DNA of 32,351 bases from Pelagibacteraceae bacterium (GTDB lineage: Bacteria > Pseudomonadota > Alphaproteobacteria > HIMB59 > GCA-002718135). The translations under genes and the position numbers were made by a program. The stretch lies in contig JAGFWP010000008.1 in assembly GCA_017639935.1 (NCBI GenBank), positions 1 to 32,351 of the forward strand. The letters run 5' to 3'. Shown one piece after another: positions 1-9,046 of this stretch (position 1 is its first letter; each line of letters starts with the position of its first letter). The notes below the pieces were generated by a model. It saw nothing but the letters and a program-made list of their open reading frames with translations. It was not told the origin of the DNA and made no database searches.

Positions 1-362
1 TCATAAAAGAAATTAACCCCGCTGACCCATTTATTATCCGATGACAGATTCCTATAAATAAATCCTATGTTGAGCGTTTGCCTGTCGTTATGATCTGAAA
101 TATTGGTTTGGTTCAACCAAAAGGACTTGTCATTCTCGCTCAAGGATGAAATGACAGAAGCCCTGAAATCACTTTGAAAATCCGTATCCTTGGTTTCAAT
201 TTCAAGATCCGCCTTCTTGATTCCATCAAAGGATGTCAGGTTTCCAAAGGCATCAGAAATTCCACCTGTGATACGGTTGATGACGGATTGTTTATTCGCT
301 TCCTCCGCCCAAAGAAGAGTTGGCAGCAAGACCAATAAAATTACAAACTTTGATTTAAGCAT
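1..362 (-). CDS. Inverse autotransporter (intimin/invasin-like) beta-domain protein, N-terminal part, truncated by window edge
   Basis: Manual minus-strand translation from ATG at 362: MLKSKFVILLVLLPTLLWAEEANKQSVINRITGGISDAFGNLTSFDGIKKADLEIETKDTDFQSDFRASVISSLSENDKSFWLNQTNISDHNDRQTLNIGFIYRNLSSDNKWVSGVNFFY. It has a signal peptide followed by the '..LNIGFIYR....WVSGVNFFYD' motif typical of inverse-autotransporter beta-domains. The frame is open to the window edge. Confidence 0.7.
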   Translation of the reverse strand, partial: MLKSKFVILLVLLPTLLWAEEANKQSVINRITGGISDAFGNLTSFDGIKKADLEIETKDTDFQSDFRASVISSLSENDKSFWLNQTNISDHNDRQTLNIGFIYRNLSSDNKWVSGVNFFY

Positions 363-455
363 TGATATTTTTTTTATACATAAATTATCTGATAAAGTAA
401 GACCAAATATTAATTTTTCATTGAAAAATAGCTCTTTTTTTGATTTAAATCAAAA

Positions 456-908
456 ATGCGCATAGCCTTATATGAACCTGACATTCCCCAGAATACAGGA
501 AACATTCTTCGCCTGGGCGCTTGTCTTGGACTGAATATCGACATTATTGAGCCGACCGGATACATCTTTGACGATAAGCACCTTAAAAGATCCGCAATGG
601 ATTACATCAAGCATATTGAATATAAAAGACATCTGGATTGGGATTCATTTTTTGTGTGGGCTAAAGATAATGATTTCCGGTTAATACTTTTAACCACAAA
701 GTCTGATAAAAATTATTGTGATTACAGTTTTCAAGAAAATGACATTTTGCTTTTTGGGCGTGAAAGCGCGGGCGTGACGAAAAAAGTTCATAATGCTGTT
801 GATGAAAAATTAACGATACCCATGGTGAAAGGATTGAGGTCTCTTAATGTCAGCAGCGCTGTTGCTCTTGTTGCAGGGGAGGTTTGCCGTCAATTAAATT
901 TATTCTAG
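456..908 (+). CDS. trmL: tRNA (cytidine(34)-2'-O)-methyltransferase (SPOUT family)
   Basis: MRIALYEPDIPQNTGNILRLGACLG...LLFGRESAGV...RSLNVSSAVALVAGEVCRQL; SPOUT/TrmL motifs and length match. Confidence 0.93.
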   Translation: MRIALYEPDIPQNTGNILRLGACLGLNIDIIEPTGYIFDDKHLKRSAMDYIKHIEYKRHLDWDSFFVWAKDNDFRLILLTTKSDKNYCDYSFQENDILLFGRESAGVTKKVHNAVDEKLTIPMVKGLRSLNVSSAVALVAGEVCRQLNLF

Positions 909-1763
909 TCGTCCCATCTTTCCATTTTGATAGTCAAGCATGGCTTGTCTGATTCCTTCCTCAGTGTTGGCAACAAAAGGTCCGTGACGAGCAATGGGTT
1001 CATTGAGAGTTTTTCCAGAAAGAATTAGATAAGAGCCACTGGATGAGACCGATGCAAGATCAATGCCGTCACTTTCTTGATCAAAATAAATCATCTGTCC
1101 TTTTGATGCTGTTTCATTATTTTTTGCAAACTGTAACTCTCCATCAATGACATAGGCCATGGCTATTTGTTCTTTTGAAACATCAATTGTTATTCCTCCC
1201 GGTGTGCTAAATTGGGCATCAAGGATTGACACTGGCGAATACGTTTGTACCGTTGACTTGGCATCCATGAAGGTTCCAACTAAAACTTTGATTAATATTC
1301 TGTCATTTTCCAATTTAATTACGGGTATTTGGTCTTTGGGAATATGCTGGTAGCGAGGTTTTGCTTTCTTATTTTTTTGAGGTAAGTTTATCCAAATTTG
1401 CAATCCTTGCATAACGCCGCCTTTTTTTTTAAATCCTTCCGTTGCTAATTCAGAATGAATCAAGCCTGATCCTGTAGTCATCCATTGCATGTCCCCCGCT
1501 CTGATAGTCGCCTTGCCTCCCCAAGAATCTTTATGCTCCACTTCACCGCTCAACATGTATGTTATTGCTTCAAAACCACAATGGGGATGCGCGGGGACGC
1601 CCGTCGCACCTCCTGGTGTATAATTTATTGGGCCAAAGTGATCAAACAGCAAAAAAGGGTCTACTTCTCTTAATCCTGGTATTGGAAACGCACGTGTCAC
1701 AGGTATGCCGTCACCCTCAAATGTTTTCAAACAATCTTTTATTTCCGAAACTCTACGACTCAT
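900..1763 (-). CDS. Pirin family protein (cupin)
   Basis: RAFPIPGLREVDPFLLFDHFGP...PAHPHCGFEAITYMLSGEVEHKDSWG...GDMQWMTTGSGLIHSE; canonical pirin motifs. Confidence 0.93.
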   Translation of the reverse strand: MSRRVSEIKDCLKTFEGDGIPVTRAFPIPGLREVDPFLLFDHFGPINYTPGGATGVPAHPHCGFEAITYMLSGEVEHKDSWGGKATIRAGDMQWMTTGSGLIHSELATEGFKKKGGVMQGLQIWINLPQKNKKAKPRYQHIPKDQIPVIKLENDRILIKVLVGTFMDAKSTVQTYSPVSILDAQFSTPGGITIDVSKEQIAMAYVIDGELQFAKNNETASKGQMIYFDQESDGIDLASVSSSGSYLILSGKTLNEPIARHGPFVANTEEGIRQAMLDYQNGKMGRLE

Positions 1764-1812
1764 CGCCTACTCTTTTCTATATGAAATTATAATCATCAAA
1801 CAATAAAAATTA

Positions 1813-2610
1813 TTAATCGCTAAAGTATTTATCTACTTCATTCATGCATTTTTGAATTCCCAAATGATAATCATCCCGAATCCACCAATCATTTATCCTT
1901 TTTATTAAATCGTTCTTTAAAGTTGGGTCGTGAAAATCACTCAACGAATTTATTGCATATATATTTTTTAACATTTTCAGTATCTCGCTTCGCATAACTT
2001 CATTGCTTATATGATTATCAATGTTCGGAATATTCCTGCAAAGTATTCTTTCATAATTGTCTAGAATTTTTCTATCCTTGAAGCATCCTAGAAATCTATA
2101 GAAACGTAAAATACGAAGATAATCTTCTTGAATACGTTGCTCAATATCGCCGATAAACCTAATTTGTTGATTGGCTACGTCGCTTTGGCCATCAAAATAA
2201 TCATGTAATGCGCCAGAGGGAAATAGGTACATCGCATTCATTGTAAAATCTCTTCTTAAGGCATCCTTATGCCAATCATTCGTAAATTTTACATCAGTAT
2301 CTCTGCCTTTTTGATTAACGTCTTCTCGTAGAGAAGTTATTTCAAATTTATTATTATTTATTATTGCTAAAATAGAGCCGTACTTTTTTCCATAATCGTC
2401 GAATTTAATATTATTGTTACTCAATACTCTAATTGTTTCTTCAGGTACGCAGTTGATAGCAAAATCAATATCATGGCTCTGAATGCCGGCTAAAACATCT
2501 CTGATGCAACCGCCTACAAAACATATTTCAATATTTTCTTCTGTGAATATTCTAATAACGTCCCGCACGCCTTCTTTAGACATGAATTGATCAATTAATT
2601 TTTCATTCAT
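1813..2610 (-). CDS. CCA tRNA nucleotidyltransferase / poly(A) polymerase family, unusually short (265 aa)
   Basis: Head-domain motifs FVGGCIRDVLAG..HDIDFAI, DALRRDFTMNAMY, RIQEDYLRILRFYRF. The C-terminal 'WWIRDDYHLGIQKCMNEV' resembles the tail of alphaproteobacterial CCA enzymes. Confidence 0.85.
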   Translation of the reverse strand: MNEKLIDQFMSKEGVRDVIRIFTEENIEICFVGGCIRDVLAGIQSHDIDFAINCVPEETIRVLSNNNIKFDDYGKKYGSILAIINNNKFEITSLREDVNQKGRDTDVKFTNDWHKDALRRDFTMNAMYLFPSGALHDYFDGQSDVANQQIRFIGDIEQRIQEDYLRILRFYRFLGCFKDRKILDNYERILCRNIPNIDNHISNEVMRSEILKMLKNIYAINSLSDFHDPTLKNDLIKRINDWWIRDDYHLGIQKCMNEVDKYFSD

Positions 2611-2638
2611 ATTGTTTATTTTTCTTTATTAAATTGCC

Positions 2639-3472
2639 TTAATATAAAATAAAATTATCAATTACCCTTACGTCTCCTACATACATTGCAATAAAAAGTC
2701 TTGATTTATTACATGTGTTAGAAAATGATAAATTTTCCTCATCGCGGATTTCTGTGTAGTCTATTTTTTTTACCCCCCTCTGCTTAAGTATGGATTTAAA
2801 ATCCGATAAACTAACTGCATCAATGTCATTTTTTAATTTTGTAATCAGCAAGTTAATCTGATAAGCGCATTTATCAAAAACTTTCCTATCGTTCTCTGAA
2901 AAGTTATTAAACCGAGAAGATAAGCTTATGCCATTTCGTAAACGAACAGAAGGACAGGCGTGAATTTCAATATTTAATTTCAATCGTTGACAAAGTGACT
3001 GAATAATTTTTAGTTGTTGAAAATCTTTTTCTCCAAAAAATACATGATCAGGGTGGGTTGTCCTTAACAGAGATTCAACTACCGTAGTTACGCCATCAAA
3101 GTGACCTGGCCGAAATTTATCACACAGGATGTTCCTAAATTCGTCTACTGTTTTTTTTGACTTAAGACCTTTGGGATACATTTCTTCCTGTGTTGGAAAA
3201 TATAAAGCGTCACAATTAACAGCTCTGAGTTTTTCAATATCCTTTTCTTCTTCCCTTGGATAATGAAGGTAGTCTTCTTTGTCGTTGAACTGCGTGGGAT
3301 TAATATAAATTGTTGCTAGCGAAAAAAATTTATTTTGAGTTGATTTTTTTACGAGTGAAAGGTGCCCCTCATGAATGCTCCCCATGGTTGGTATTAAGCC
3401 TACTTGAAGATCTTTTTTTCTCATTCGTGCAAAAAGATGGTCTAATTCTTTTCTATTTCTTAATATTTGCAT
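2639..3472 (-). CDS. panC: Pantoate--beta-alanine ligase
   Basis: VGLIPTMGSIHEGHLSLVKKS, INPTQFNDKEDYLHYPR, VFFGEKDFQQLKIIQ; PanC motifs. Confidence 0.94.
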   Translation of the reverse strand: MQILRNRKELDHLFARMRKKDLQVGLIPTMGSIHEGHLSLVKKSTQNKFFSLATIYINPTQFNDKEDYLHYPREEEKDIEKLRAVNCDALYFPTQEEMYPKGLKSKKTVDEFRNILCDKFRPGHFDGVTTVVESLLRTTHPDHVFFGEKDFQQLKIIQSLCQRLKLNIEIHACPSVRLRNGISLSSRFNNFSENDRKVFDKCAYQINLLITKLKNDIDAVSLSDFKSILKQRGVKKIDYTEIRDEENLSFSNTCNKSRLFIAMYVGDVRVIDNFILY

Positions 3473-3490
3473 TTGAGAACTACTATCTAT

Positions 3491-3519
3491 TTGACTTATA
3501 CATCATCAATTCGTAATAG
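3491..3519 (+). promoter_or_regulatory. Candidate sigma70-type promoter for rpmH-rnpA operon
   Basis: TTGACT (3491-3496), 17-nt spacer, TAATAG (3514-3519), about 25 nt upstream of the rpmH ATG in the divergent panC/rpmH gap. The -10 match is weak. Confidence 0.3.
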
Positions 3520-3543
3520 AGGTCATTTTTTAGGTAAGATATT

Positions 3544-3681
3544 ATGGTGAAAAGAACATATCAACCAAGCAGAGTAGTGAGAAAAAGACGTCATGGATTT
3601 CGTGCTCGTATGGCAACAAAGGCTGGAAGGCAAATCATAAACCGTCGCCGAGCTAAAGGAAGAGCCCAACTTAGCGCTTAA
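3544..3681 (+). CDS. rpmH: Large ribosomal subunit protein bL34
   Basis: Manual translation [45 protein letters not shown]. Absent from the ORF track because it is short. Directly upstream of rnpA, as in most bacteria. Confidence 0.97.
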   Translation: MVKRTYQPSRVVRKRRHGFRARMATKAGRQIINRRRAKGRAQLSA

Positions 3682-3691
3682 GTGAGGCCGG

Positions 3692-4024
3692 ATGGCCCTA
3701 ACATTGCAAACCATTAAGAATAGATCAACGTTTGTTCACATACGTAATAGTGGCAATTTTATTAAAGGAGAATTTATTAATGTGCAATTTCTAGAGGATT
3801 CAAGTTTAAATGGAGCCATGGCCGTTGGATTTACCGCTACTAAGAAAGTGGGAAATGCCGTTAAACGAAATAAGGCCAAACGATTGATGAGAGAACTAGC
3901 AAGAAAAGTACTGATAAAATATGGTAAAATAAATTCTTATTATGTGCTAATAGCAAAAAATTCAATTTTTAGCGCGTCCTTTGCAACACTAGAAATGGAG
4001 TTAATAAAATTAATTTCATGTTAA
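3692..4024 (+). CDS. rnpA: Ribonuclease P protein component
   Basis: Position after rpmH; 'GFTATKKVGNAVKRNKAKRLMRELAR' is the RnpA signature. Confidence 0.93.
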   Translation: MALTLQTIKNRSTFVHIRNSGNFIKGEFINVQFLEDSSLNGAMAVGFTATKKVGNAVKRNKAKRLMRELARKVLIKYGKINSYYVLIAKNSIFSASFATLEMELIKLISC

Positions 4025-4275
4025 AAAAATACCTAAATAACTTATTAATTATGCCAGTGATTGCAATCATCAAGACATATCAACTTCTCCTAAGCCCAAT
4101 TCTAAAAACAAATTGTCGGTATCTGCCTACATGTTCAGAGTATTCCATTACGGCTTTGAAAGAACACGGATTATTAAATGGATTCTATCATTCCTTAAAA
4201 AGGATTTTAAAGTGCCACCCTCTGGGTGGACATGGATATGATCCGGTTCCTAAAAAAATAAATAAGAAAATTTAA
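4018..4275 (+). CDS. yidD: Membrane protein insertion efficiency factor YidD
   Basis: YQLLLSPILKTNCRYLPTCSEYSITALKEHGLLNGFYHSLKRILKCHPLGGHGYDPVP; YidD motif, and between rnpA and yidC. Confidence 0.96.
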   Translation: MLKKYLNNLLIMPVIAIIKTYQLLLSPILKTNCRYLPTCSEYSITALKEHGLLNGFYHSLKRILKCHPLGGHGYDPVPKKINKKI

Positions 4276-4276
4276 T

Positions 4277-6016
4277 ATGGGAGAACAAAAAAATTTATTT
4301 TTAGCAATTGGTTTGTCTGTGGCTATTATAGTTATTTTTCAAATCCTTTTTCCTCAGCAAACTGCTATGACTCCTCCTGCAAAAAATGAGGTAGAGCAAA
4401 TACAACCAGCAACATCAATTGATGATATTCAAGCAATTTCAAAAGAAACTATTAGAACAAAAGAAGAAGTTATTGCAATTGATGATCGTGTCTTAATCAA
4501 CACCCCTTCATTAAAGGGTTCTATCAATTTAAAAGGTGCAATACTAGATGATCTTATACTTTTAAATTATAAAAAAACTCTTGATGAAAATTCAAAAAAT
4601 ATCAGTTTATTTTTACCAGATGGAACGTCTAATCCTTATTATGTAGAGATTGGATGGAAAACACTTAACAATAAAGCCTCATTGATTGCTTTGCCAACTC
4701 TAGATACTGATTGGAAAGCAACATCATCTTCTTTGGAACCAGGGGCTCCTGTCTCATTACTATGGACTAATGATCAAAATATCACATTTAAAATTCATTT
4801 TTCAGTTGACGAAAATTATTTATTTACCGTTTCTCAAGAAATTGAGAATAATAGTTCTTCAATTATTGAAGTTTTTCCTTACCGATTAATTAAAAGAATT
4901 AACATGCCTGATACAATAAATTTTTTCATTCTTCATGAAGGATTGATAAGTTTATTAAATGATGAGTTGCTTGAAAAAAAATATTCTGCATTACTTGATG
5001 ATTGCTCATCAACAAATAATATAAAAAGTTTATTTTGTGACCAAAAAGCAACTGGTGGATGGTTAGGTTTCACAGATAAATATTGGATGACGGCTCTTAT
5101 TCCTGATCAAAACGAGTCAATAAGTGTTAATTACCGACACGGAAATAATGGAAGAGATAATTTTAGAGTAGGTTATGTTGGGCAAATTTTTAAAATAAAA
5201 CCAAACACTACAAACACCTATAATGGTAAAATTTTTGCTGGTGCTAAAGTTCTAAAGATACTTAAACTGTATCAAAAAGAACATAATATTAATCGTTTTG
5301 ATGATTCTATTGATTGGGGCTGGTTTAGTTTTTTAACAAAACCAATATTTATTGCTATTAATTGGTTTTATGGTCTGGTGGGAAATTTTGGAATAGCAAT
5401 TATTTCATTTACAATTCTTATGAGGCTTATTTTATTTCCTCTTGCTCATACGTCTTTTAAGTCAATGGCTAAAATGAAAAAACTACAACCTGAGATGCAG
5501 CGTTTGAAAGAAACATACCCTGATGACCGTAAAAAAATGCAGCAAGAACTAATGGTCCTCTATAAAAAAGAAGGGGCCAATCCTGTAGCCGGGTGTTTAC
5601 CTATGATAGTTCAGATACCAATATTCTTTTCTTTATACAAGGTTCTATTTGTTACAATTGAAATGTATCATGCTCCATTTTACGGATGGATTCATGATCT
5701 ATCAGCTCCTGACCCTTTAGGATTAATTACACTATTTGGAATAGTTCCGTGGAATTTTCCAGGTTTTTTATCCATTGTTAATATTGGCATATTGCCTATT
5801 TTCATGGGATTCACAATGTGGCTGCAACAAAAACTCAATCCAGCGCCAGCTGATCCGACACAAGCTAAAATTTTCGCCTTCCTGCCATTTGTCTTTACTT
5901 TCATATTAGCGGGTTTTGCCGCGGGACTTGTTCTGTATTGGTCAGTAAACAACATCCTGTCAATTGCACAGCAATGGTTCATACAAAAAAAAATATTAGC
6001 AAAAAAAGATGCCTAA
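4277..6016 (+). CDS. yidC: Membrane protein insertase YidC
   Basis: N-terminal TM and periplasmic domain; C-terminal 'YGLVGNFGIAIISFTILMRLILFPL...KMKKLQPEMQRLKETYPDDRKKMQQELMVLYKKEGANPVAGCLPMIVQIPIFFSLYKVL'. Confidence 0.97.
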   Translation: MGEQKNLFLAIGLSVAIIVIFQILFPQQTAMTPPAKNEVEQIQPATSIDDIQAISKETIRTKEEVIAIDDRVLINTPSLKGSINLKGAILDDLILLNYKKTLDENSKNISLFLPDGTSNPYYVEIGWKTLNNKASLIALPTLDTDWKATSSSLEPGAPVSLLWTNDQNITFKIHFSVDENYLFTVSQEIENNSSSIIEVFPYRLIKRINMPDTINFFILHEGLISLLNDELLEKKYSALLDDCSSTNNIKSLFCDQKATGGWLGFTDKYWMTALIPDQNESISVNYRHGNNGRDNFRVGYVGQIFKIKPNTTNTYNGKIFAGAKVLKILKLYQKEHNINRFDDSIDWGWFSFLTKPIFIAINWFYGLVGNFGIAIISFTILMRLILFPLAHTSFKSMAKMKKLQPEMQRLKETYPDDRKKMQQELMVLYKKEGANPVAGCLPMIVQIPIFFSLYKVLFVTIEMYHAPFYGWIHDLSAPDPLGLITLFGIVPWNFPGFLSIVNIGILPIFMGFTMWLQQKLNPAPADPTQAKIFAFLPFVFTFILAGFAAGLVLYWSVNNILSIAQQWFIQKKILAKKDA

Positions 6017-6638
6017 TGGAAATCGCTCACTAAACTTATTCTTCTCCCAAAATAATTTTTTGGGTTCTTTCAATGATATTCATAAAATCCCTAATAATAA
6101 TTTTCCTGAATGTTGCTTTATCGGACGCTCCAATGTTGGTAAATCAAGCATTATTAATGCTATTACCAAAACAAAAAAATTGGCTAAAATAAGCAAAACT
6201 CCAGGAAGAACACAATCAGTAAATTTGTTCGAAATTAACAAAGCTATCAATATTGTGGATTTACCAGGATATGGGTATGCTAAAATATCAAAAAATATTC
6301 GAGATCAATTATCGAACTTAATAGAATCCTATATTACAAATAGAGAAAATCTTGCGAAAGTTTTTGTTTTGATTGATTGTAAGGTAGGCATAAAAAGCTC
6401 TGATATTGATATTTTTGATTCAATTACTTCTTCCAATAAAAATTTTTCCATAGTACTCACTAAAACTGACAAATGTTCGACCAATTTTATTCAAAGCCAG
6501 ATGGCTTCAATTTTGACCTTGATGAAAAACTATCAAAAAAACTTTATGAAGATTCATGCCTGTAGTAGTAAAAACAATAATGGGATATTAGATATACAAA
6601 AAGATATATTTAATTTATCAAAACGTCATGAAATTTGA
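6009..6638 (+). CDS. engB: Ribosome biogenesis GTP-binding protein YihA/YsxC/EngB
   Basis: CCFIGRSNVGKSSIINAI, KTPGRTQSVNLFEI, DLPGYGYAKIS; TrmE-Era-like G motifs. Confidence 0.95.
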   Translation: MPNGNRSLNLFFSQNNFLGSFNDIHKIPNNNFPECCFIGRSNVGKSSIINAITKTKKLAKISKTPGRTQSVNLFEINKAINIVDLPGYGYAKISKNIRDQLSNLIESYITNRENLAKVFVLIDCKVGIKSSDIDIFDSITSSNKNFSIVLTKTDKCSTNFIQSQMASILTLMKNYQKNFMKIHACSSKNNNGILDIQKDIFNLSKRHEI

Positions 6639-7539
6639 TTTTTTATCAGAAAGCGATCAAGCTTATTTTATTCATAAAGCCTCAACATTAGTGGAGGCTT
6701 TGCCCTATATTAGACAACACTCAGGAAAGAAAATTGTTATTAAATATGGCGGGCATGCAATGGGAAATTCAAAATTAGCAGAAAGTTTTTCAAAGGATGT
6801 TGGTTTATTAAAAGAGGTTGGAATAGACCCGATAGTGGTTCATGGAGGTGGGCCTCAAATAGGAGAAATGTTGAAGAAAAAAAACATTAACAGCAATTTT
6901 ATTGAAGGACTAAGAGTGACAGATGAAGAGACGGTTAAGGTTGTAGAAGAAGTACTGTCAAAAGATATTAATAAAAAAATCGTTAATGACATTAATGCAA
7001 CGGGCGGAAAAGCGGTCGGGCTGGCTGGGAATAAAAATGGTCTTATTGAAGCAAAAAAACTCCATATAGATTTTAAAGACAGTGATTCTAATATTGAAAA
7101 AATACTTGATTTAGGGTTTGTTGGTAAGCCAACACAAATTGCGACGAATATTATTTACGATAGTATCGCAAAAGGCTTCATCCCTGTCATAGCCCCCTTG
7201 GGAAAAGACAACTACGGCAATACATATAATATTAACGCGGACACCATAGCTGGAGCAATTGCAGAATCAATGAAAGCGGATAAGCTTCTTCTTTTAACTG
7301 ATGTTGCCGGCATTCTTGATCAAGATGATAAATTAATATCTTCCTTATCTATTGTTGAAGCAAAAAAAATCATTCATGAAAAATATGTTGCTGGAGGAAT
7401 GAAGCCAAAGATTTCTACTTGCATTAATGCAATTGACCAGGGAGTCAAACAGGCCACCATACTTGATGGCCGAATTCCTCACTCATTAATTTTAGAATTA
7501 TTTACAGAACATGGTATAGGGACACAGATTTATTCCTAA
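6628..7539 (+). CDS. argB: Acetylglutamate kinase
   Basis: KIVIKYGGHAMGNSKL, VVHGGGPQIGEML, FIEGLRVTDEETVKVVEEVL, KLLLLTDVAGILD; ArgB motifs. Confidence 0.96.
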   Translation: MKFDFLSESDQAYFIHKASTLVEALPYIRQHSGKKIVIKYGGHAMGNSKLAESFSKDVGLLKEVGIDPIVVHGGGPQIGEMLKKKNINSNFIEGLRVTDEETVKVVEEVLSKDINKKIVNDINATGGKAVGLAGNKNGLIEAKKLHIDFKDSDSNIEKILDLGFVGKPTQIATNIIYDSIAKGFIPVIAPLGKDNYGNTYNINADTIAGAIAESMKADKLLLLTDVAGILDQDDKLISSLSIVEAKKIIHEKYVAGGMKPKISTCINAIDQGVKQATILDGRIPHSLILELFTEHGIGTQIYS

Positions 7540-7541
7540 CA

Positions 7542-8219
7542 ATGCCCTCTCTTAAGACAAAAATAGATACCTGGATTTTTGATTTGGATAATACTCTTTA
7601 TTCAGCTGATAGTGGAATCTTCCAACAAGTTGGTGAATTAATGAGTAAGTTTGTAGCTAATCACCTCAGCATAGACATAAAAGAAGCAAAAAAAATACGA
7701 AGCGAGTATTACAGGCAATATGGGACCACCCTTCGCGGAATGATGGTTAACCATGGTGCTGATCCTGATGTATTTCTAAAAGAAGTTCACAAACTTGATT
7801 ATTCCATTGTTGGACCTGATCATAAGTTAAATCAAGAGTTAGCCAAACTTAAGGGCAGAAAAATAATTTATACCAATGCCAATCAACAGCATGTAAATGA
7901 CATCCTTGTTCAGCTAAAATTAACTGATATGTTTGATGATATGTTTGATATAAAAATGGCAGATTATGTTCCAAAGCCTGAAGTCAAACCTTATATGAAA
8001 TTTATTGAAAAATTTGACATTAATCCTGCTTGTTCAGCAATGTTTGATGATATAGCAAAGAATCTTGTTCCAGCAAAAAATGTAGGCTTTACCTCAGTTT
8101 GGATTGATGCTGGCTATGAGAACTTTATGGATGATATCGAAAGTTCAAAGAATTATTTAGATTATAAAACAAAAGATTTGTCCTTCTTCCTAGATGAAGT
8201 AAATACAGGAAAAATATGA
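7542..8219 (+). CDS. Pyrimidine 5'-nucleotidase (HAD superfamily)
   Basis: WIFDLDNTLYSADSGIFQQVGELMSKFV...YRQYGTTLRGMM...IIYTNANQQHV...FDDIAKNLVPAKNVGFTSVWI; SDT1-like HAD motifs. Confidence 0.9.
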   Translation: MPSLKTKIDTWIFDLDNTLYSADSGIFQQVGELMSKFVANHLSIDIKEAKKIRSEYYRQYGTTLRGMMVNHGADPDVFLKEVHKLDYSIVGPDHKLNQELAKLKGRKIIYTNANQQHVNDILVQLKLTDMFDDMFDIKMADYVPKPEVKPYMKFIEKFDINPACSAMFDDIAKNLVPAKNVGFTSVWIDAGYENFMDDIESSKNYLDYKTKDLSFFLDEVNTGKI

Positions 8220-9046
8220 ATGAATTAGAAAGAATAATTAATGATGCTTGGGAAAATAAGGATCAAATCAATCAAAACTCTGAGGAATCAATAATAAATG
8301 CAATAAATCATATAATTGAAGATCTGGATCAAGGAAAAGTACGCGTAGCAGAAAAGATTAACGGAAAGTGGATTACTAACCAACATATTAAAAAAGCTAT
8401 AATGTTAAGTTTTAGAATCCATGGAATGGAGACTTTATCAGGACCTTATAGTTCTTGGTATGACAAAGCTCATCTAGTCAAAGGAAAAACTGCGGGATGG
8501 GTCAAAGAAGATTTTGAAAAAGCTGGTTTTAGAATGGTGCCTAATACGCCTGTAAGAAAAGGATCTTACATTGCTAATAATGTTGTTTTAATGCCATGCT
8601 TCATTAATATTGGCTCATATATTGGATCTGGCACTATGATGGACACATTTTCAAGAGCTGGATCTTGTTGCCAAATTGGTAAAAACTGCCACATATCAGC
8701 AGGCAGCGGAGTTGGAGGTGTTCTAGAACCAGCTCAAGCTCTTCCAACAATAATTGAAGACAATGTTTTTCTTGGAGCAATGTCAGAAGTCGTTGAAGGC
8801 GTAATTGTAGGTGAAGGATCAGTTCTTAGCATGGGTATGTTTATTGGACAATCAACAAAAATCGTTAACAGAAAAACCGGTGAGATTACATTTGGGGAAA
8901 TACCTCCTTATTCTGTTCTTGTACCTGGTTCTTTGCCAGATAAAAAAAATCCTATGGCACCCTCATTAAATTGTGCCGTTATAATTAAACAAGTCGATGA
9001 AAAAACAAGATCAAAAACTTCAATTAATGACCTTTTGCGAGATTAA
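8216..9046 (+). CDS. dapD: 2,3,4,5-tetrahydropyridine-2,6-dicarboxylate N-succinyltransferase
   Basis: Left-handed beta-helix hexapeptides; PNTPVRKGSYIANNVVLMPCFINIGSYIGSGTMMDTFSRAGSCCQIGKNCHISAGSGVGGVLEP; adjacent to dapE. Confidence 0.96.
   Translation: MNELERIINDAWENKDQINQNSEESIINAINHIIEDLDQGKVRVAEKINGKWITNQHIKKAIMLSFRIHGMETLSGPYSSWYDKAHLVKGKTAGWVKEDFEKAGFRMVPNTPVRKGSYIANNVVLMPCFINIGSYIGSGTMMDTFSRAGSCCQIGKNCHISAGSGVGGVLEPAQALPTIIEDNVFLGAMSEVVEGVIVGEGSVLSMGMFIGQSTKIVNRKTGEITFGEIPPYSVLVPGSLPDKKNPMAPSLNCAVIIKQVDEKTRSKTSINDLLRD

Noticed and set aside
190-465. ORF-track 91-aa plus-strand ORF
   Set aside because: Antisense to the adhesin-like gene and without recognisable features; the minus strand has the signal peptide and barrel motifs.
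1485-1792. Plus-strand ORFs antisense to pirin
   Set aside because: Shadow ORFs with no domain signal; pirin on the minus strand is convincing.
5692-5982. ORF-track 96-aa minus ORF inside yidC
   Set aside because: Antisense shadow of a strongly supported yidC.
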